From positions 1-18,554 of the forward strand of contig JANQRM010000321.1 in NCBI GenBank assembly GCA_028284565.1: DNA of 18,554 bases, in the 5' to 3' direction. Under the pieces are notes generated by a model that worked only from the letters and a program-made list of their open reading frames with translations, had not been told where the DNA came from and did not search any database. Position 1 is the first letter of the stretch. The number at the start of each line of letters is the position of its first letter. Of the stretch, positions 1 through 5,882 are shown one piece after another. Source of the stretch: Anaerolineae bacterium (GTDB lineage: Bacteria; Chloroflexota; Anaerolineae; Aggregatilineales; Phototrophicaceae). The translations under genes were made by a program, and so were the position numbers.

Positions 1-660
1 GAAGTCTCGCTGGGGTCAACGGCGTTCCTGCACAAGCCAGAAGAAGATATGTTAGCGATTGCGATGCTAGAAGGACAGGCAACACTTCGCACTGAAGAAG
101 GAAGCTCGTTCGTACCGGCAGGTGGGCAAGCAACCATTCCTCTAAATGAAGAGAGTCAAGCGGATGGGTCGCCGATGGTTGCGCCTCTTGATATGGACAA
201 TCCAGGGAATTTACCTTTGTCGCTGTTGCCCCGTGATATTGTGATAAGCGAACCACTGACTGAGGCGGAAATCGAGAACTTGGTCTTCGGAGGGATAGAA
301 GGTGGGCTATGGGATTATTCGCTGGATGGCGTGGAACTTGAATTTGAATGTAACACGAGTTCCTATTCTAAATCCGTGACTCGCAATGGGGGCTATCCTC
401 TGTTTATTTCGGATGATGGTTTAACTGCAGAAGGGCGGGTGATGACCCCGTTAGGTAATGGCATGTTTATTGGAGAGTGGCAAGATACCACGCCGGGCTG
501 TGATGGCGGTATCTGCACAACAGATAATTACACTCTAAATTTGACGGTACTCTCGCCGACGGAAGTAGTGGGGAATATGTCCATTATCTCAAATGTGGAA
601 TTTATTGCAGGTGGCGTGTGTACCTTGAATTATGACTTCACGCTGACACAATCTGGGTAA
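1..660 (+). CDS. FecR-like extracytoplasmic protein, 5' truncated by window edge
   Basis: The reading frame is open from base 1 (in frame with an internal ATG at 49) to a TAA at 658-660, so the true start lies outside the window and 219 residues are visible. The first ~45 visible residues (pattern GSTAF...AIAMLEGQATLRTEEGSSFVPAGGQATI) resemble the end of a FecR-type domain, in which a short sheet strand carries a 'V-LEGxV-V--G----VpaGq' pattern. A Pro/Leu-rich linker (NPGNLPLSLLPRDI) follows, and then a C-terminal region of about 110 residues rich in beta-strand pattern. That region has several cysteines (ECNTSS, PGCDGGIC, GVCTLNY) consistent with disulphides and an extracellular location. 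The C-terminal region is not a family I recognise. The function is unknown; FecR-like proteins of this lineage are usually secreted or surface sensors without a known ligand. No terminator is visible after the stop. Confidence 0.6.
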   Translation, partial: EVSLGSTAFLHKPEEDMLAIAMLEGQATLRTEEGSSFVPAGGQATIPLNEESQADGSPMVAPLDMDNPGNLPLSLLPRDIVISEPLTEAEIENLVFGGIEGGLWDYSLDGVELEFECNTSSYSKSVTRNGGYPLFISDDGLTAEGRVMTPLGNGMFIGEWQDTTPGCDGGICTTDNYTLNLTVLSPTEVVGNMSIISNVEFIAGGVCTLNYDFTLTQSG

Positions 661-729
661 TTATCACCCAAACATTAATCCTTTGACCTGTAATCTTCGA
701 TATAGAGTTAGGTAAACGCTTCTTGTGTG

Positions 730-734
730 AGGAG
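730..734 (+). promoter_or_regulatory. Ribosome binding site of STAS-like gene
   Basis: AGGAG lies 7 nt before the ATG at 742 and fixes that start. Confidence 0.7.
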
Positions 735-741
735 ATAAATA

Positions 742-1122
742 ATGCCAGTAGAAGCCTCTTGGCATGAAGAAGGGCAGTCCATTTATGTACGCTTTTATGG
801 CGATGTGACCTTTGCTGATATGAAGGAGTCGAATCGTCTCACTGTACAATTGCGGACACAAGAGGATGGTGAGCTATTAAACAATATTCATCAAATTATC
901 GACCTGTCCGATATGACGCGCTATCCCACGAAAATCAGCGAATTTGGTGACGTGATTCAATTGATGAAAGAGGACACCAATGAAGGCTTTATTGTATTAG
1001 TCGGTGCAAAAGGCGTAGCAAAGTTCATTGGGAGTGTGGTTTCCCAAGTCGGCGGGCATAAGTTTAAGATGGTGAATGCCTTGGATGAAGCAGGGGCGAT
1101 ATTAGAACGAGTGAAGTTCTAA
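742..1122 (+). CDS. STAS/SpoIIAA-like protein
   Basis: A soluble protein of 126 residues with no signal peptide or membrane segment. It starts with a strand-rich segment (SIYVRFYGDVTFADM) and then alternates helices and strands. A central hydrophobic strand ends in an acidic turn (HQIIDLSDMTRYP, about residues 50-62), and a second strand is GFIVLVGAKG (~93-102). This arrangement and length fit the STAS/SpoIIAA-like fold used in anti-anti-sigma factors and in small lipid- or ligand-binding proteins. No clearly phosphorylatable serine in the classical D-S-[ST]-G context is visible, so a true anti-sigma antagonist role is not supported. It stands alone, 81 bp after the FecR-like gene, and its stop codon overlaps that of the convergent acetyltransferase by 4 nt. 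The fold assignment is by pattern only and the function is unknown. Confidence 0.6.
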   Translation: MPVEASWHEEGQSIYVRFYGDVTFADMKESNRLTVQLRTQEDGELLNNIHQIIDLSDMTRYPTKISEFGDVIQLMKEDTNEGFIVLVGAKGVAKFIGSVVSQVGGHKFKMVNALDEAGAILERVKF

Positions 1123-1841
1123 GTTGGGGGTGGCACAGCCTCAATCGTGGAAATCAGTCGGAAATTGAGACCAAGTGCCACGCCTTGTGAACCCACATTC
1201 TTGACATCATGGCGATATAAAATCGTGCGGTTATGTTGCTGCCTTAGGAGTTCTTGGCATAAATAAGAGACAGCGACCTTGCCCAACCCCTGCCGACGAT
1301 ATGCCGGGTCAGTCAGTACGCCAATGTCGGAAAAGCCACGCCATTCATACATGCTTGCCCCAGCGATCATGCGCTCTCCATTGAGTACGCCGACGATCAT
1401 CTCATCACCTAGCCCAATTTCGGCTTCTTCTAGTTCCTCTTGTTTGCATTGTGCTTGAAAAGCATCAAAAGCCTCTTGATCATGGAGTGTCAGATGACGG
1501 ACGGTATAGGATGAGGGCGAGGGAAAAGGTTGGAATTGCGCTTCATCAAGGGCGTAGAAACGTTCTTCGTGCTTCCTTTCTTCATTCCATTGTGTTTGCA
1601 AATCACTGGCTTTGAGTTGATAGTCATCGGGGTATTGGTCGAGGACTTCTTTGAGTAAGTCTTCTCGCATGGGCGCGACGGTGATGACCGTATGGATACC
1701 CATATACCACAATTGTATCCAGCTTCTCTCGGTGTGCTTGTCGTCCACGAGTAAGGTCGTTCCTTGTTGTTGAATGAGAGTAGGCGCTATTTGGAAATGG
1801 GTCACCCATGTGTTAATAATCTTTTGGTCTAATGTGGTCAT
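1119..1841 (-). CDS. GNAT family N-acetyltransferase
   Basis: A protein of 240 residues whose C-terminal half (about 113-235) is a GNAT domain. It has a strand of motif A (DIGVLTDPAYRRQGLGK, ~172-188) containing the acetyl-CoA pyrophosphate loop R-R-Q-G-L-G-K, followed by a helix (VAVSYLCQELLRQ) and a motif-B-like NVGSQGVALGLNF (~215-227) that usually places the acyl chain and ends in a LGF-like turn. The N-terminal ~110 residues form a separate alpha/beta region of the kind seen in two-domain GNAT proteins whose N-terminal part is a degenerate GNAT fold. The reaction would be acetyl transfer from acetyl-CoA to an amine; the substrate is not predictable. The gene is monocistronic with a convincing promoter 42-70 bp upstream of its start. 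Confidence 0.85.
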   Translation of the reverse strand: MTTLDQKIINTWVTHFQIAPTLIQQQGTTLLVDDKHTERSWIQLWYMGIHTVITVAPMREDLLKEVLDQYPDDYQLKASDLQTQWNEERKHEERFYALDEAQFQPFPSPSSYTVRHLTLHDQEAFDAFQAQCKQEELEEAEIGLGDEMIVGVLNGERMIAGASMYEWRGFSDIGVLTDPAYRRQGLGKVAVSYLCQELLRQQHNRTILYRHDVKNVGSQGVALGLNFRLISTIEAVPPPT

Positions 1842-1882
1842 ATTTAGGTCGATATGTGTAATAAAGGGTCAAGATAGGCTGT

Positions 1883-1911
1883 TTTATAACATAAGCACGA
1901 GATGGGGTCAA
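1883..1911 (-). promoter_or_regulatory. Sigma-70-type promoter for GNAT gene
   Basis: On the minus strand, TTGACC (1906-1911) and TATAAA (1883-1888) are separated by exactly 17 bp. Each hexamer has a single mismatch to consensus. Predicted transcription starts ~35 nt before the ATG at 1841. The element overlaps an ATG at 1902 on the plus strand, which argues against that codon as start of the next plus-strand gene. Confidence 0.6.
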
Positions 1912-1991
1912 CGCTATCATTGATAATTAACAGCCGAATATGGGTGTTTATGTTACCATCGCTGTTCAGAATAATGAGGAGAACTTTCGTT

Positions 1992-2306
1992 ATGTCTGAA
2001 CGAACTGTATTAACGGTTGACCAGGCGATGGAGTTGCTAGCTTTTTTGATAACCTCCGCGAGAACTCAGTTGGATGAACCCGCAATTTATGGACCCTTGC
2101 GTTTGTTGACGGCAACAGAACGACTCAGTGGCTATATGTTGGAAAGTGCCACACCAGAAGTCTATCCGGTACTGAAGTCGTTTGTGGATAATATCCCAGA
2201 GATGCACATGCGGATGGCGGATGAAGATAGGTATCGGGAGCAGTTGGATGAACTGTGTAAAGCGATTGCGACGCTTCTTGTTAAACGTAGTGAGGCGACT
2301 TCATGA
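1992..2306 (+). CDS. DUF6092-like small protein
   Basis: A protein of 104 residues when started at ATG 1992. I prefer this start over an in-frame ATG at 1902 because GAGGAG ends ~10 nt before 1992 and the longer N-terminus lies inside the divergent promoter. The sequence is wholly helical in pattern: AMELLAFLITSARTQLDEP (~10-28), then the short conserved-looking YGPLRLLTATERLSGYML, and a last helix full of Asp/Glu/Arg. This resembles the small uncharacterised family DUF6092 ('LL-SAR--l-EP--YGPLRL-d---RL'); the match is from memory. No catalytic motif is seen. It overlaps the nitroreductase by 4 nt (ATGA), so the two are translationally coupled and probably work together. Confidence 0.6.
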   Translation: MSERTVLTVDQAMELLAFLITSARTQLDEPAIYGPLRLLTATERLSGYMLESATPEVYPVLKSFVDNIPEMHMRMADEDRYREQLDELCKAIATLLVKRSEATS

Positions 2307-2839
2307 GCGAAGAGGCTGTCCTGCATAATATCAAAACGCGCCGTGTTATCCGCGAGATAACGGATGAGACGGTCACACGAGAGCAAATTGAGAAGATATT
2401 GATAGCGGCACGTTGGGCTCCGAATGGGGGTAATCAACGAATCCATCGTTTTATGGTGATAGAGAAACCTGATACTTTGCGTTTGATTCGGATGGTTTCA
2501 CCCGGCATGTTCCAACGCTGTCCGGTGTTGTTGCTTGTTTGCATTGATTGGTCGATTGTAGACGATAAGCAGCTGCCTCGCACCAACCGCGCAATCTATA
2601 TGGATGTGGGGACTGCGGCGCAAAATATGATGCTGGCAACACATGCTCAGGGGTTGGCATCGGGTCCGGTTACATCATTTAGTCAAACGGCGGTACAGGT
2701 CATCCTCAATATGCCTGAACATCTCTCACCAGAGATGTTTATTTGTGTAGGGCATCCAGCTCCGAAGAAGCAATCTAGCATGAAGCCGAGCAAGAAAACG
2801 ACATGGCAAGACCTGACATACTGGGAACGTTTCGATTAG
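2303..2839 (+). CDS. Nitroreductase family FMN oxidoreductase
   Basis: A protein of 178 residues, typical of the short nitroreductase subfamily. It has an N-terminal FMN phosphate-binding TRRVIRE (residues ~12-18), the helix RWAPNGGNQRIHRF (~37-50) where the family has 'A-sa-N-QpW-f', the FMN-contacting long helix DVGTAAQNMMLATHAQGLASGP (~101-122), and the terminal strand-turn VGHPAP (~149-154, family 'iGyp'). These enzymes bind FMN as homodimers and reduce nitro groups, quinones, enones or related substrates with NAD(P)H; the natural substrate here is unknown. The start ATG overlaps the stop of the preceding DUF6092-like gene (ATGA), giving a two-gene operon. No strong terminator follows directly; only a 6-bp AT-rich inverted repeat occurs 80 nt downstream. 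Confidence 0.85.
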   Translation: MSEEAVLHNIKTRRVIREITDETVTREQIEKILIAARWAPNGGNQRIHRFMVIEKPDTLRLIRMVSPGMFQRCPVLLLVCIDWSIVDDKQLPRTNRAIYMDVGTAAQNMMLATHAQGLASGPVTSFSQTAVQVILNMPEHLSPEMFICVGHPAPKKQSSMKPSKKTTWQDLTYWERFD

Positions 2840-3034
2840 TCACTAGCTGATTTCTGTTAGGTGAGTCATTCTCGAACCTTTCATAAAATTACAATGTAAT
2901 CCTGTGTTACAAATTTTACTAGTACGATAGTACTAATTTTCTATTCAGTAGACAACATCCTCATTACAAAACGCAAGTTTGTTACAAAGTTGTATCTCTC
3001 AATTTTAGGGAATCCTTTATCATTAGGAAAGGTA
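2840..3034. other. AT-rich intergenic region with paired TTACAA repeats and small palindromes
   Basis: This is the first part of a 314-bp gap between listed genes. It holds a 5-bp palindrome ATTAC-AAT-GTAAT (2888-2900) and a 6-bp inverted repeat TAGTAC-GATA-GTACTA (2920-2935) followed by ATTTT, which could be a weak terminator for the nitroreductase operon. It also holds four TTACAA hexamers at 2889, 2907, 2964 and 2982. The hexamers form two pairs with the same 18-bp period. No clear sigma-70 promoter was found, though the region is AT-rich enough to contain one. Confidence 0.4.
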
Positions 3035-3151
3035 ATGTTTCGTAACATATATAGAACAAAGATAAGCGTTAAAAAGTTATTGCTTATCCTTTGCTCTCTA
3101 CTAGCAGTCCTGCTTGACAGCCTCGCAATCCATGGGGGCTGTCCTTTTTGA
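3035..3151 (+). CDS. Possible small membrane or exported peptide (38 aa)
   Basis: ATG at 3035, stop TGA at 3149-3151, preceded by AGGA (3025-3028) at a spacing of 6 nt, in an otherwise empty AT-rich gap. The predicted product begins with a basic stretch (MFRNIYRTKISVKK) and continues as one hydrophobic helix (LLLILCSLLAVLLDSLAI) with a short polar end HGGCPF. This is the shape of a single-pass small membrane protein or a signal peptide. The last codons are made of the terminator hairpin and its T-run, which could mean either a tiny terminated transcript or a chance ORF. There is no homology evidence. It could also be a leader-like peptide, but no plus-strand gene follows it for more than 500 bp. 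Confidence 0.3.
   Translation: MFRNIYRTKISVKKLLLILCSLLAVLLDSLAIHGGCPF
3116..3149 (+). terminator. Rho-independent terminator
   Basis: GACAGCC (3116-3122) pairs with GGCTGTC (3137-3143) and is followed after one C by TTTTT (3145-3149). The T-run exists only on the plus strand, so it terminates plus-strand transcription, just before the convergent MerR-like gene. A second, weaker hairpin GATAAGC...GCTTATC lies at 3061-3088. Confidence 0.6.
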
Positions 3152-3153
3152 TT

Positions 3154-3555
3154 CTAAGTGGATGAATATAGGCTGATCACCCGTTCATCAGACGCGCATT
3201 CTTCCAAAGTTGGGCATTCACATGACAGTGTTTTTTCTAGGAGGGCTTTCATGGCTTCGCTTTGTCGAATACGTTCATTGAGTTCAGCGATTTTGGTGTG
3301 AGCAAGGGATAGCCAGCGTTGCGAGGGGGGCGTGCCATCGGGAAAGTCGTGAAGAAGAGCATGAATCTCTTCAATTGTTAACCCTGCTAGTTTGGCGAGT
3401 TGAATCACGCGGATTTTATGAAAAATATCGTCATTGTAACGACGTTTGCCACTAACGCGCTTGGCAGATGGGAGCAAGCCGATCTCTTCATAATAGCGAA
3501 TGGCGGAGATAGCGATTCCGGTTTTTTGGGCAATTTCTCCGATTCCATATTCCAT
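3154..3555 (-). CDS. MerR/SoxR-like transcriptional regulator with Cys-x-Cys motif
   Basis: A protein of 133 residues. A winged helix-turn-helix fills 1-70 (YGIGEIAQKTGIAISAIRYY, then EIGLLPSAKRVSGKRRY), and a dimerisation helix (~78-110) follows. The C-terminal metal or cofactor loop contains C112, C114 and C120 (C-x-C-x5-C). SoxR ligates a [2Fe-2S] cluster with C-x2-C-x-C-x5-C; the last three cysteines are matched here, but the first position (residue 109) is Thr. A standard SoxR cluster is therefore unlikely, and a metal- or thiol-sensing role is possible. AGGAG sits 7 nt before the ATG. The gene is divergent from the Cys-Cys protein, and an operator lies 18 bp upstream of its start. It probably regulates that neighbour and itself. 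Confidence 0.85.
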   Translation of the reverse strand: MEYGIGEIAQKTGIAISAIRYYEEIGLLPSAKRVSGKRRYNDDIFHKIRVIQLAKLAGLTIEEIHALLHDFPDGTPPSQRWLSLAHTKIAELNERIRQSEAMKALLEKTLSCECPTLEECASDERVISLYSST

Positions 3556-3570
3556 TTTGCAATCTCCTGC

Positions 3571-3601
3571 TTGACATCAAGTTAACTTTAGGTCGTAAGC
3601 T
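3571..3601 (+). promoter_or_regulatory. MerR-type promoter with SoxR-box-like operator
   Basis: A perfect -35 TTGACA (3571-3576) is separated by 19 bp from TAAGCT (3596-3601). The spacer is filled by a dyad centred on GTTAAC (3581-3586). The half-sites GACATCAAGTT and AACTTTAGGTC are complementary at 9 of 11 positions (3573-3594). An over-long 19-bp spacer with a dyad inside it is the hallmark of MerR-family activated promoters, in which the regulator twists the DNA. The core CAAGTTAACTT is the same as the core of the E. coli soxS SoxR box as I remember it. It reads toward the gene at 3670 and would also cover the regulator's own upstream region. Confidence 0.8.
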
Positions 3602-3669
3602 CAGCGTAACGGTCTCAGATGATTTTGTCGAGGACGGATTCAATCACTAATCAGAAAGGTTAAACCAAA

Positions 3670-4029
3670 ATGAATAATCCAAGGTCCAACAAGGAAGTCG
3701 TGCTGGCTTGTAATTTGTCCGTGTTTACGGAGACTCAACGCGAGCAACATCTGGTCGATGCGAAACAGCTATTGAGTAGCATCTTCGAGATTCAAGAAAT
3801 GTCGGATGGGTATCGCCTCCGATTGCCAAGTGATGATGAGACATTTCGATTAGTCGCTGATTTTATCCGAGATGAGAGTCTGTGCTGTCCATTTTTCCAT
3901 TTTCGCTTGGATGTGGAGCCGAATCGAGAAGCCATTTGGTTGTCGATGACAGGACAGGAAGGTGTGAAGCAATTGATGTTAGAAGAGATGCAGTTATCAA
4001 ACATCATCGACTCGCTCGCTTCTCAATAA
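3670..4029 (+). CDS. Small Cys-Cys protein, probable target of the divergent MerR-like regulator
   Basis: A cytosolic protein of 119 residues with no signal peptide or membrane helix. The conspicuous motif is DESLCCPFFHFRLDVEP (~68-84), followed by IWLSMTGQEGVKQLM (~89-103). Proteins with an 'e-x-CCPFf-F-l-vep-----w-l-itG-eGvk-fl' pattern are common next to MerR-type regulators, but I know no assigned function. The vicinal cysteines C72-C73, and possibly C14, could bind a metal or thiol reagent or be redox active. The gene starts ~62 nt after the predicted start site of the MerR-type promoter. Its ribosome binding site is weak (AAAGG, ~11 nt before the ATG). The next gene (WYL regulator) has its own -10 element, so this may be a single-gene unit. 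Confidence 0.7.
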   Translation: MNNPRSNKEVVLACNLSVFTETQREQHLVDAKQLLSSIFEIQEMSDGYRLRLPSDDETFRLVADFIRDESLCCPFFHFRLDVEPNREAIWLSMTGQEGVKQLMLEEMQLSNIIDSLASQ

Positions 4030-4080
4030 CCCACATTATGGAAGAGCGGTTGCCAGACTGCCCTTCAAACGGATGTTCGG

Positions 4081-4086
4081 TATAAT
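4081..4086 (+). promoter_or_regulatory. Putative -10 element upstream of WYL regulator
   Basis: A perfect TATAAT lies 26 bp before the start at 4113 (context CGGTATAATAGAC). No good -35 hexamer is present at 16-18 bp; the best upstream TTGCCA is 25 bp away. The prediction rests on the -10 alone. Confidence 0.4.
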
Positions 4087-4112
4087 AGACTGTGTAAATT
4101 TGATATGGGCAG

Positions 4113-5063
4113 ATGATGAACCGAACAGACCGTTTATTTGCAATTGTCTTAGAACTCCAACGCCATGGTGAACGCCGGGCAGAAGACCTCGCAGAAACCT
4201 TTGAGGTCAGTAAACGCACGATTTATCGAGATGTTCAGGCACTGGCTGAGTCGGGTATACCGTTAGTGGAAATAACGGGAAGAGGCTACTCGCTCATTGA
4301 AGATTACTTCCTACCGCCCGTGAATTTTTCGTCGGATGAAGCCCTGATGTTGCTCTTGGGGAGTGATATTTTGGAACAACATTTCGATGCTCAATATCAA
4401 CGTGCGGCAGAGACAGCATCCAGCAAAATCGAAAGCATCTTGCCCCTACATCTCAAGAATATGGTATCGTATCTGCGACAAAATATTTCGATGTTCGCCA
4501 TGAAAGATATGAATCGAACGAAGTCACGCCAGCTCGCTCAAATCCGACGTGCCATTATTGAACGACGCATTTTGAAGATTCATTATACCCGCCGCTATGT
4601 CAATACAGACCAAAGCGTCCGCGAAATTGCCCCCTATAGCCTCGCCAGTTTAGAACACGATTGGTATCTGATGGCGTATTGTTTTCTGCGAGAGGGGTTA
4701 CGGGTTTTCCGGTTGAGCCGGATTGACCAGCTTGATGTGCTACCCAAACGCTTTGAACGTCCGAAAGACTTTGATCCCAATTGGATCGATACACGCCGTC
4801 CCCATTATGTGACGATCAAAGCATGGGTCTCGAATGATATTATCCGCTGGATACACGAGGATCGCCCCTTCGCCTTAGTTCATGAAGAGCCTTGCGATGA
4901 TGGTTGGCAACTCACCTTTCATGTTCGTCACGAAGACGAGCTATTCCATTGGCTATTGGGATGGGGCAGTCAGCTACGAATCCTCGAACCGGACTCGCTT
5001 CGCCAGAAGCTCATCAATGAAATCGAACAAATGCTCGAAGTTCATCAACCCTTACTGACATAA
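4113..5063 (+). CDS. YafY-type transcriptional regulator (HTH + WYL domain)
   Basis: A protein of 316 residues with the standard architecture and length. A DeoR/HTH_11-like winged helix is at ~4-62 (AEDLAETFEVSKRTIYRDVQ recognition region, then GIPLVEITGRGYSLIEDYFLPPV, typical of this family). A helical linker follows (~75-140), then a WYL domain (~140-215) with the signature W184-Y185-L186 and the following FRLSRIDQLDVL, and a C-terminal WCX extension (~230-312). WYL proteins are one-component regulators that sense a small or nucleic-acid-derived ligand; the ligand here is unknown. Two adjacent ATGs (4113, 4116) are possible starts. The NTF2-like gene follows 80 bp later and the stop overlaps an alternative upstream ATG of it, so the two may be cotranscribed and the neighbour may be its target. 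Confidence 0.85.
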   Translation: MMNRTDRLFAIVLELQRHGERRAEDLAETFEVSKRTIYRDVQALAESGIPLVEITGRGYSLIEDYFLPPVNFSSDEALMLLLGSDILEQHFDAQYQRAAETASSKIESILPLHLKNMVSYLRQNISMFAMKDMNRTKSRQLAQIRRAIIERRILKIHYTRRYVNTDQSVREIAPYSLASLEHDWYLMAYCFLREGLRVFRLSRIDQLDVLPKRFERPKDFDPNWIDTRRPHYVTIKAWVSNDIIRWIHEDRPFALVHEEPCDDGWQLTFHVRHEDELFHWLLGWGSQLRILEPDSLRQKLINEIEQMLEVHQPLLT

Positions 5064-5143
5064 TGTTGTCACTTGCCCATGATACGCTGAGATTGTTGCG
5101 CAACACAGTGACCAATTCAACTCAATCAAAGGAACGATCAAGC

Positions 5144-5488
5144 ATGGGACAAGCATTGGATATCGTCAATAAATTCTTTAATGAGCAAGATGTATCTGTG
5201 TTGGCAGATGATTTCAAATTTATCGGACCCGTTGACCAAACGAATGGCAAGGATGCCTTCTTAGAACTGAGTGCTGGCTTTATACCCCTCATTGCTGAGC
5301 AACGGATGTTGACACAATTTGAGAACGACAATTCGGTCTGTTTAATCTATGAGATGGATTTGAACATGCCATCCGGCGAGACCATGACACTCAAGATTGC
5401 CGATTGGGTGAAGGTCGAAAATGGAAAGATGGTGGAAGAGCGTATCTACTACGATGCCCGTGAGTTCGCCGCCGCCGTTGGAAAGTAA
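5144..5488 (+). CDS. SnoaL/NTF2-like small protein
   Basis: A protein of 114 residues started at ATG 5144, which has AAAGGA about 10 nt upstream. An in-frame ATG at 5063 overlapping the previous stop would add 27 residues of low-quality N-terminus and lacks a ribosome binding site. The pattern is that of the NTF2-like cone: an N-terminal helix (QALDIVNKFFNEQDVSVLADDFKFIGP), a second helix (GKDAFLELSAGFIPLI), then long beta strands (NSVCLIYEMDLNMPSGETMTLKIADWVKVENGKMVEERIYYDAREF). The strand pattern 'vadwv-v-dGKi-e---yyD' is typical of SnoaL-like polyketide cyclase or ring-isomerase relatives, which also serve as ligand-binding or limonene-epoxide-hydrolase-like proteins. Substrate unknown. 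It ends 18 nt before a strong terminator. Confidence 0.75.
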   Translation: MGQALDIVNKFFNEQDVSVLADDFKFIGPVDQTNGKDAFLELSAGFIPLIAEQRMLTQFENDNSVCLIYEMDLNMPSGETMTLKIADWVKVENGKMVEERIYYDAREFAAAVGK

Positions 5489-5506
5489 GTTAACTCCTAT
5501 CGTCTT

Positions 5507-5541
5507 GGGCTTGCTCTGCTAAGGTGGAGTAAGCCCTTTTT
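5507..5541 (+). terminator. Rho-independent terminator
   Basis: GGGCTTGCTC (5507-5516) pairs with GAGTAAGCCC (5527-5536) in a 10-bp stem with one G-U pair and a 10-nt loop, followed directly by TTTTT (5537-5541). It closes the WYL/NTF2 unit. The next start codon is only 18 nt downstream, so the following gene must be expressed by readthrough or from a promoter overlapping the hairpin. Confidence 0.85.
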
Positions 5542-5558
5542 CTATTGAAAGGACAAAC

Positions 5559-5882
5559 ATGGATACAGAAGCACAATTCGAGGCAATAAAAAGTCAATTG
5601 ATGGATAGTCATGCCGATGTCGCAGATGGCAAGATGATGTCTGCTCCAGCGATTACTTATAAGGGCAAGGTGTTTGCCTTTTTCCATGATGGGGCGATGA
5701 CCTTCAAGTTGGGCAAAGGCTTCGATATTGAATCAGAAGGCATCACTGAGTATCAGCACCTCTCGCCTTTCAAGACGAAACCGCCCATGCGCGCATGGTT
5801 TATCATCTCTGCAGAGCAACAATCTGAATGGGAAGCACTCGCCAACCTTGCCCTAGAGCGCATGAAAGCAGGCAAAAGTTAA
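5559..5882 (+). CDS. TfoX/YjbR-like small protein
   Basis: A protein of 107 residues with GAAAGGA 7 nt before its ATG. The central strands AITYKGKVFAFFHDGAMTFKLGKG (~31-54) match the 'm-g-p-f-y-gKvFaf---d-l-lKl' pattern of the TfoX N-terminal / MmcQ-YjbR type fold. They are followed by YQHLSPFKTKPPMRAWFIISAEQQSEW (~71-97), where related proteins have 'f-P-----m--Wv-v'. Members are mostly uncharacterised DNA- or nucleotide-related small proteins. It begins right after a terminator, and its stop codon overlaps that of the convergent lactonase gene by 4 nt. Assignment to TfoX versus YjbR is uncertain. Confidence 0.6.
   Translation: MDTEAQFEAIKSQLMDSHADVADGKMMSAPAITYKGKVFAFFHDGAMTFKLGKGFDIESEGITEYQHLSPFKTKPPMRAWFIISAEQQSEWEALANLALERMKAGKS

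Noticed and set aside
678..701. Third copy of the TCTGACC repeat
   Set aside because: Only partial similarity (TTTGACCTGTAATCTTC) and no fixed relation to a stop codon.
1902..1991. Longer N-terminus of the DUF6092-like protein from ATG 1902
   Set aside because: It overlaps the divergent GNAT promoter, has no ribosome binding site, and the extra 30 residues do not look like the family; ATG 1992 has GAGGAG.
2840..3153. tRNA or other structured RNA in the gap
   Set aside because: No cloverleaf or known RNA motif could be drawn; only two small hairpins and the terminator are present.
3154..3555. Calling the regulator SoxR
   Set aside because: The first cluster cysteine is missing (Thr at 109) and no soxS-type target is present; only SoxR-like is supported.
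5063..5143. Longer NTF2-like protein from ATG 5063
   Set aside because: No ribosome binding site; the NTF2-like pattern begins at 5144, which has AAAGGA upstream.
5490..5687. 65-aa minus-strand ORF across the terminator
   Set aside because: It lies opposite the TfoX/YjbR-like gene and its terminator, with no domain pattern; a shadow frame.
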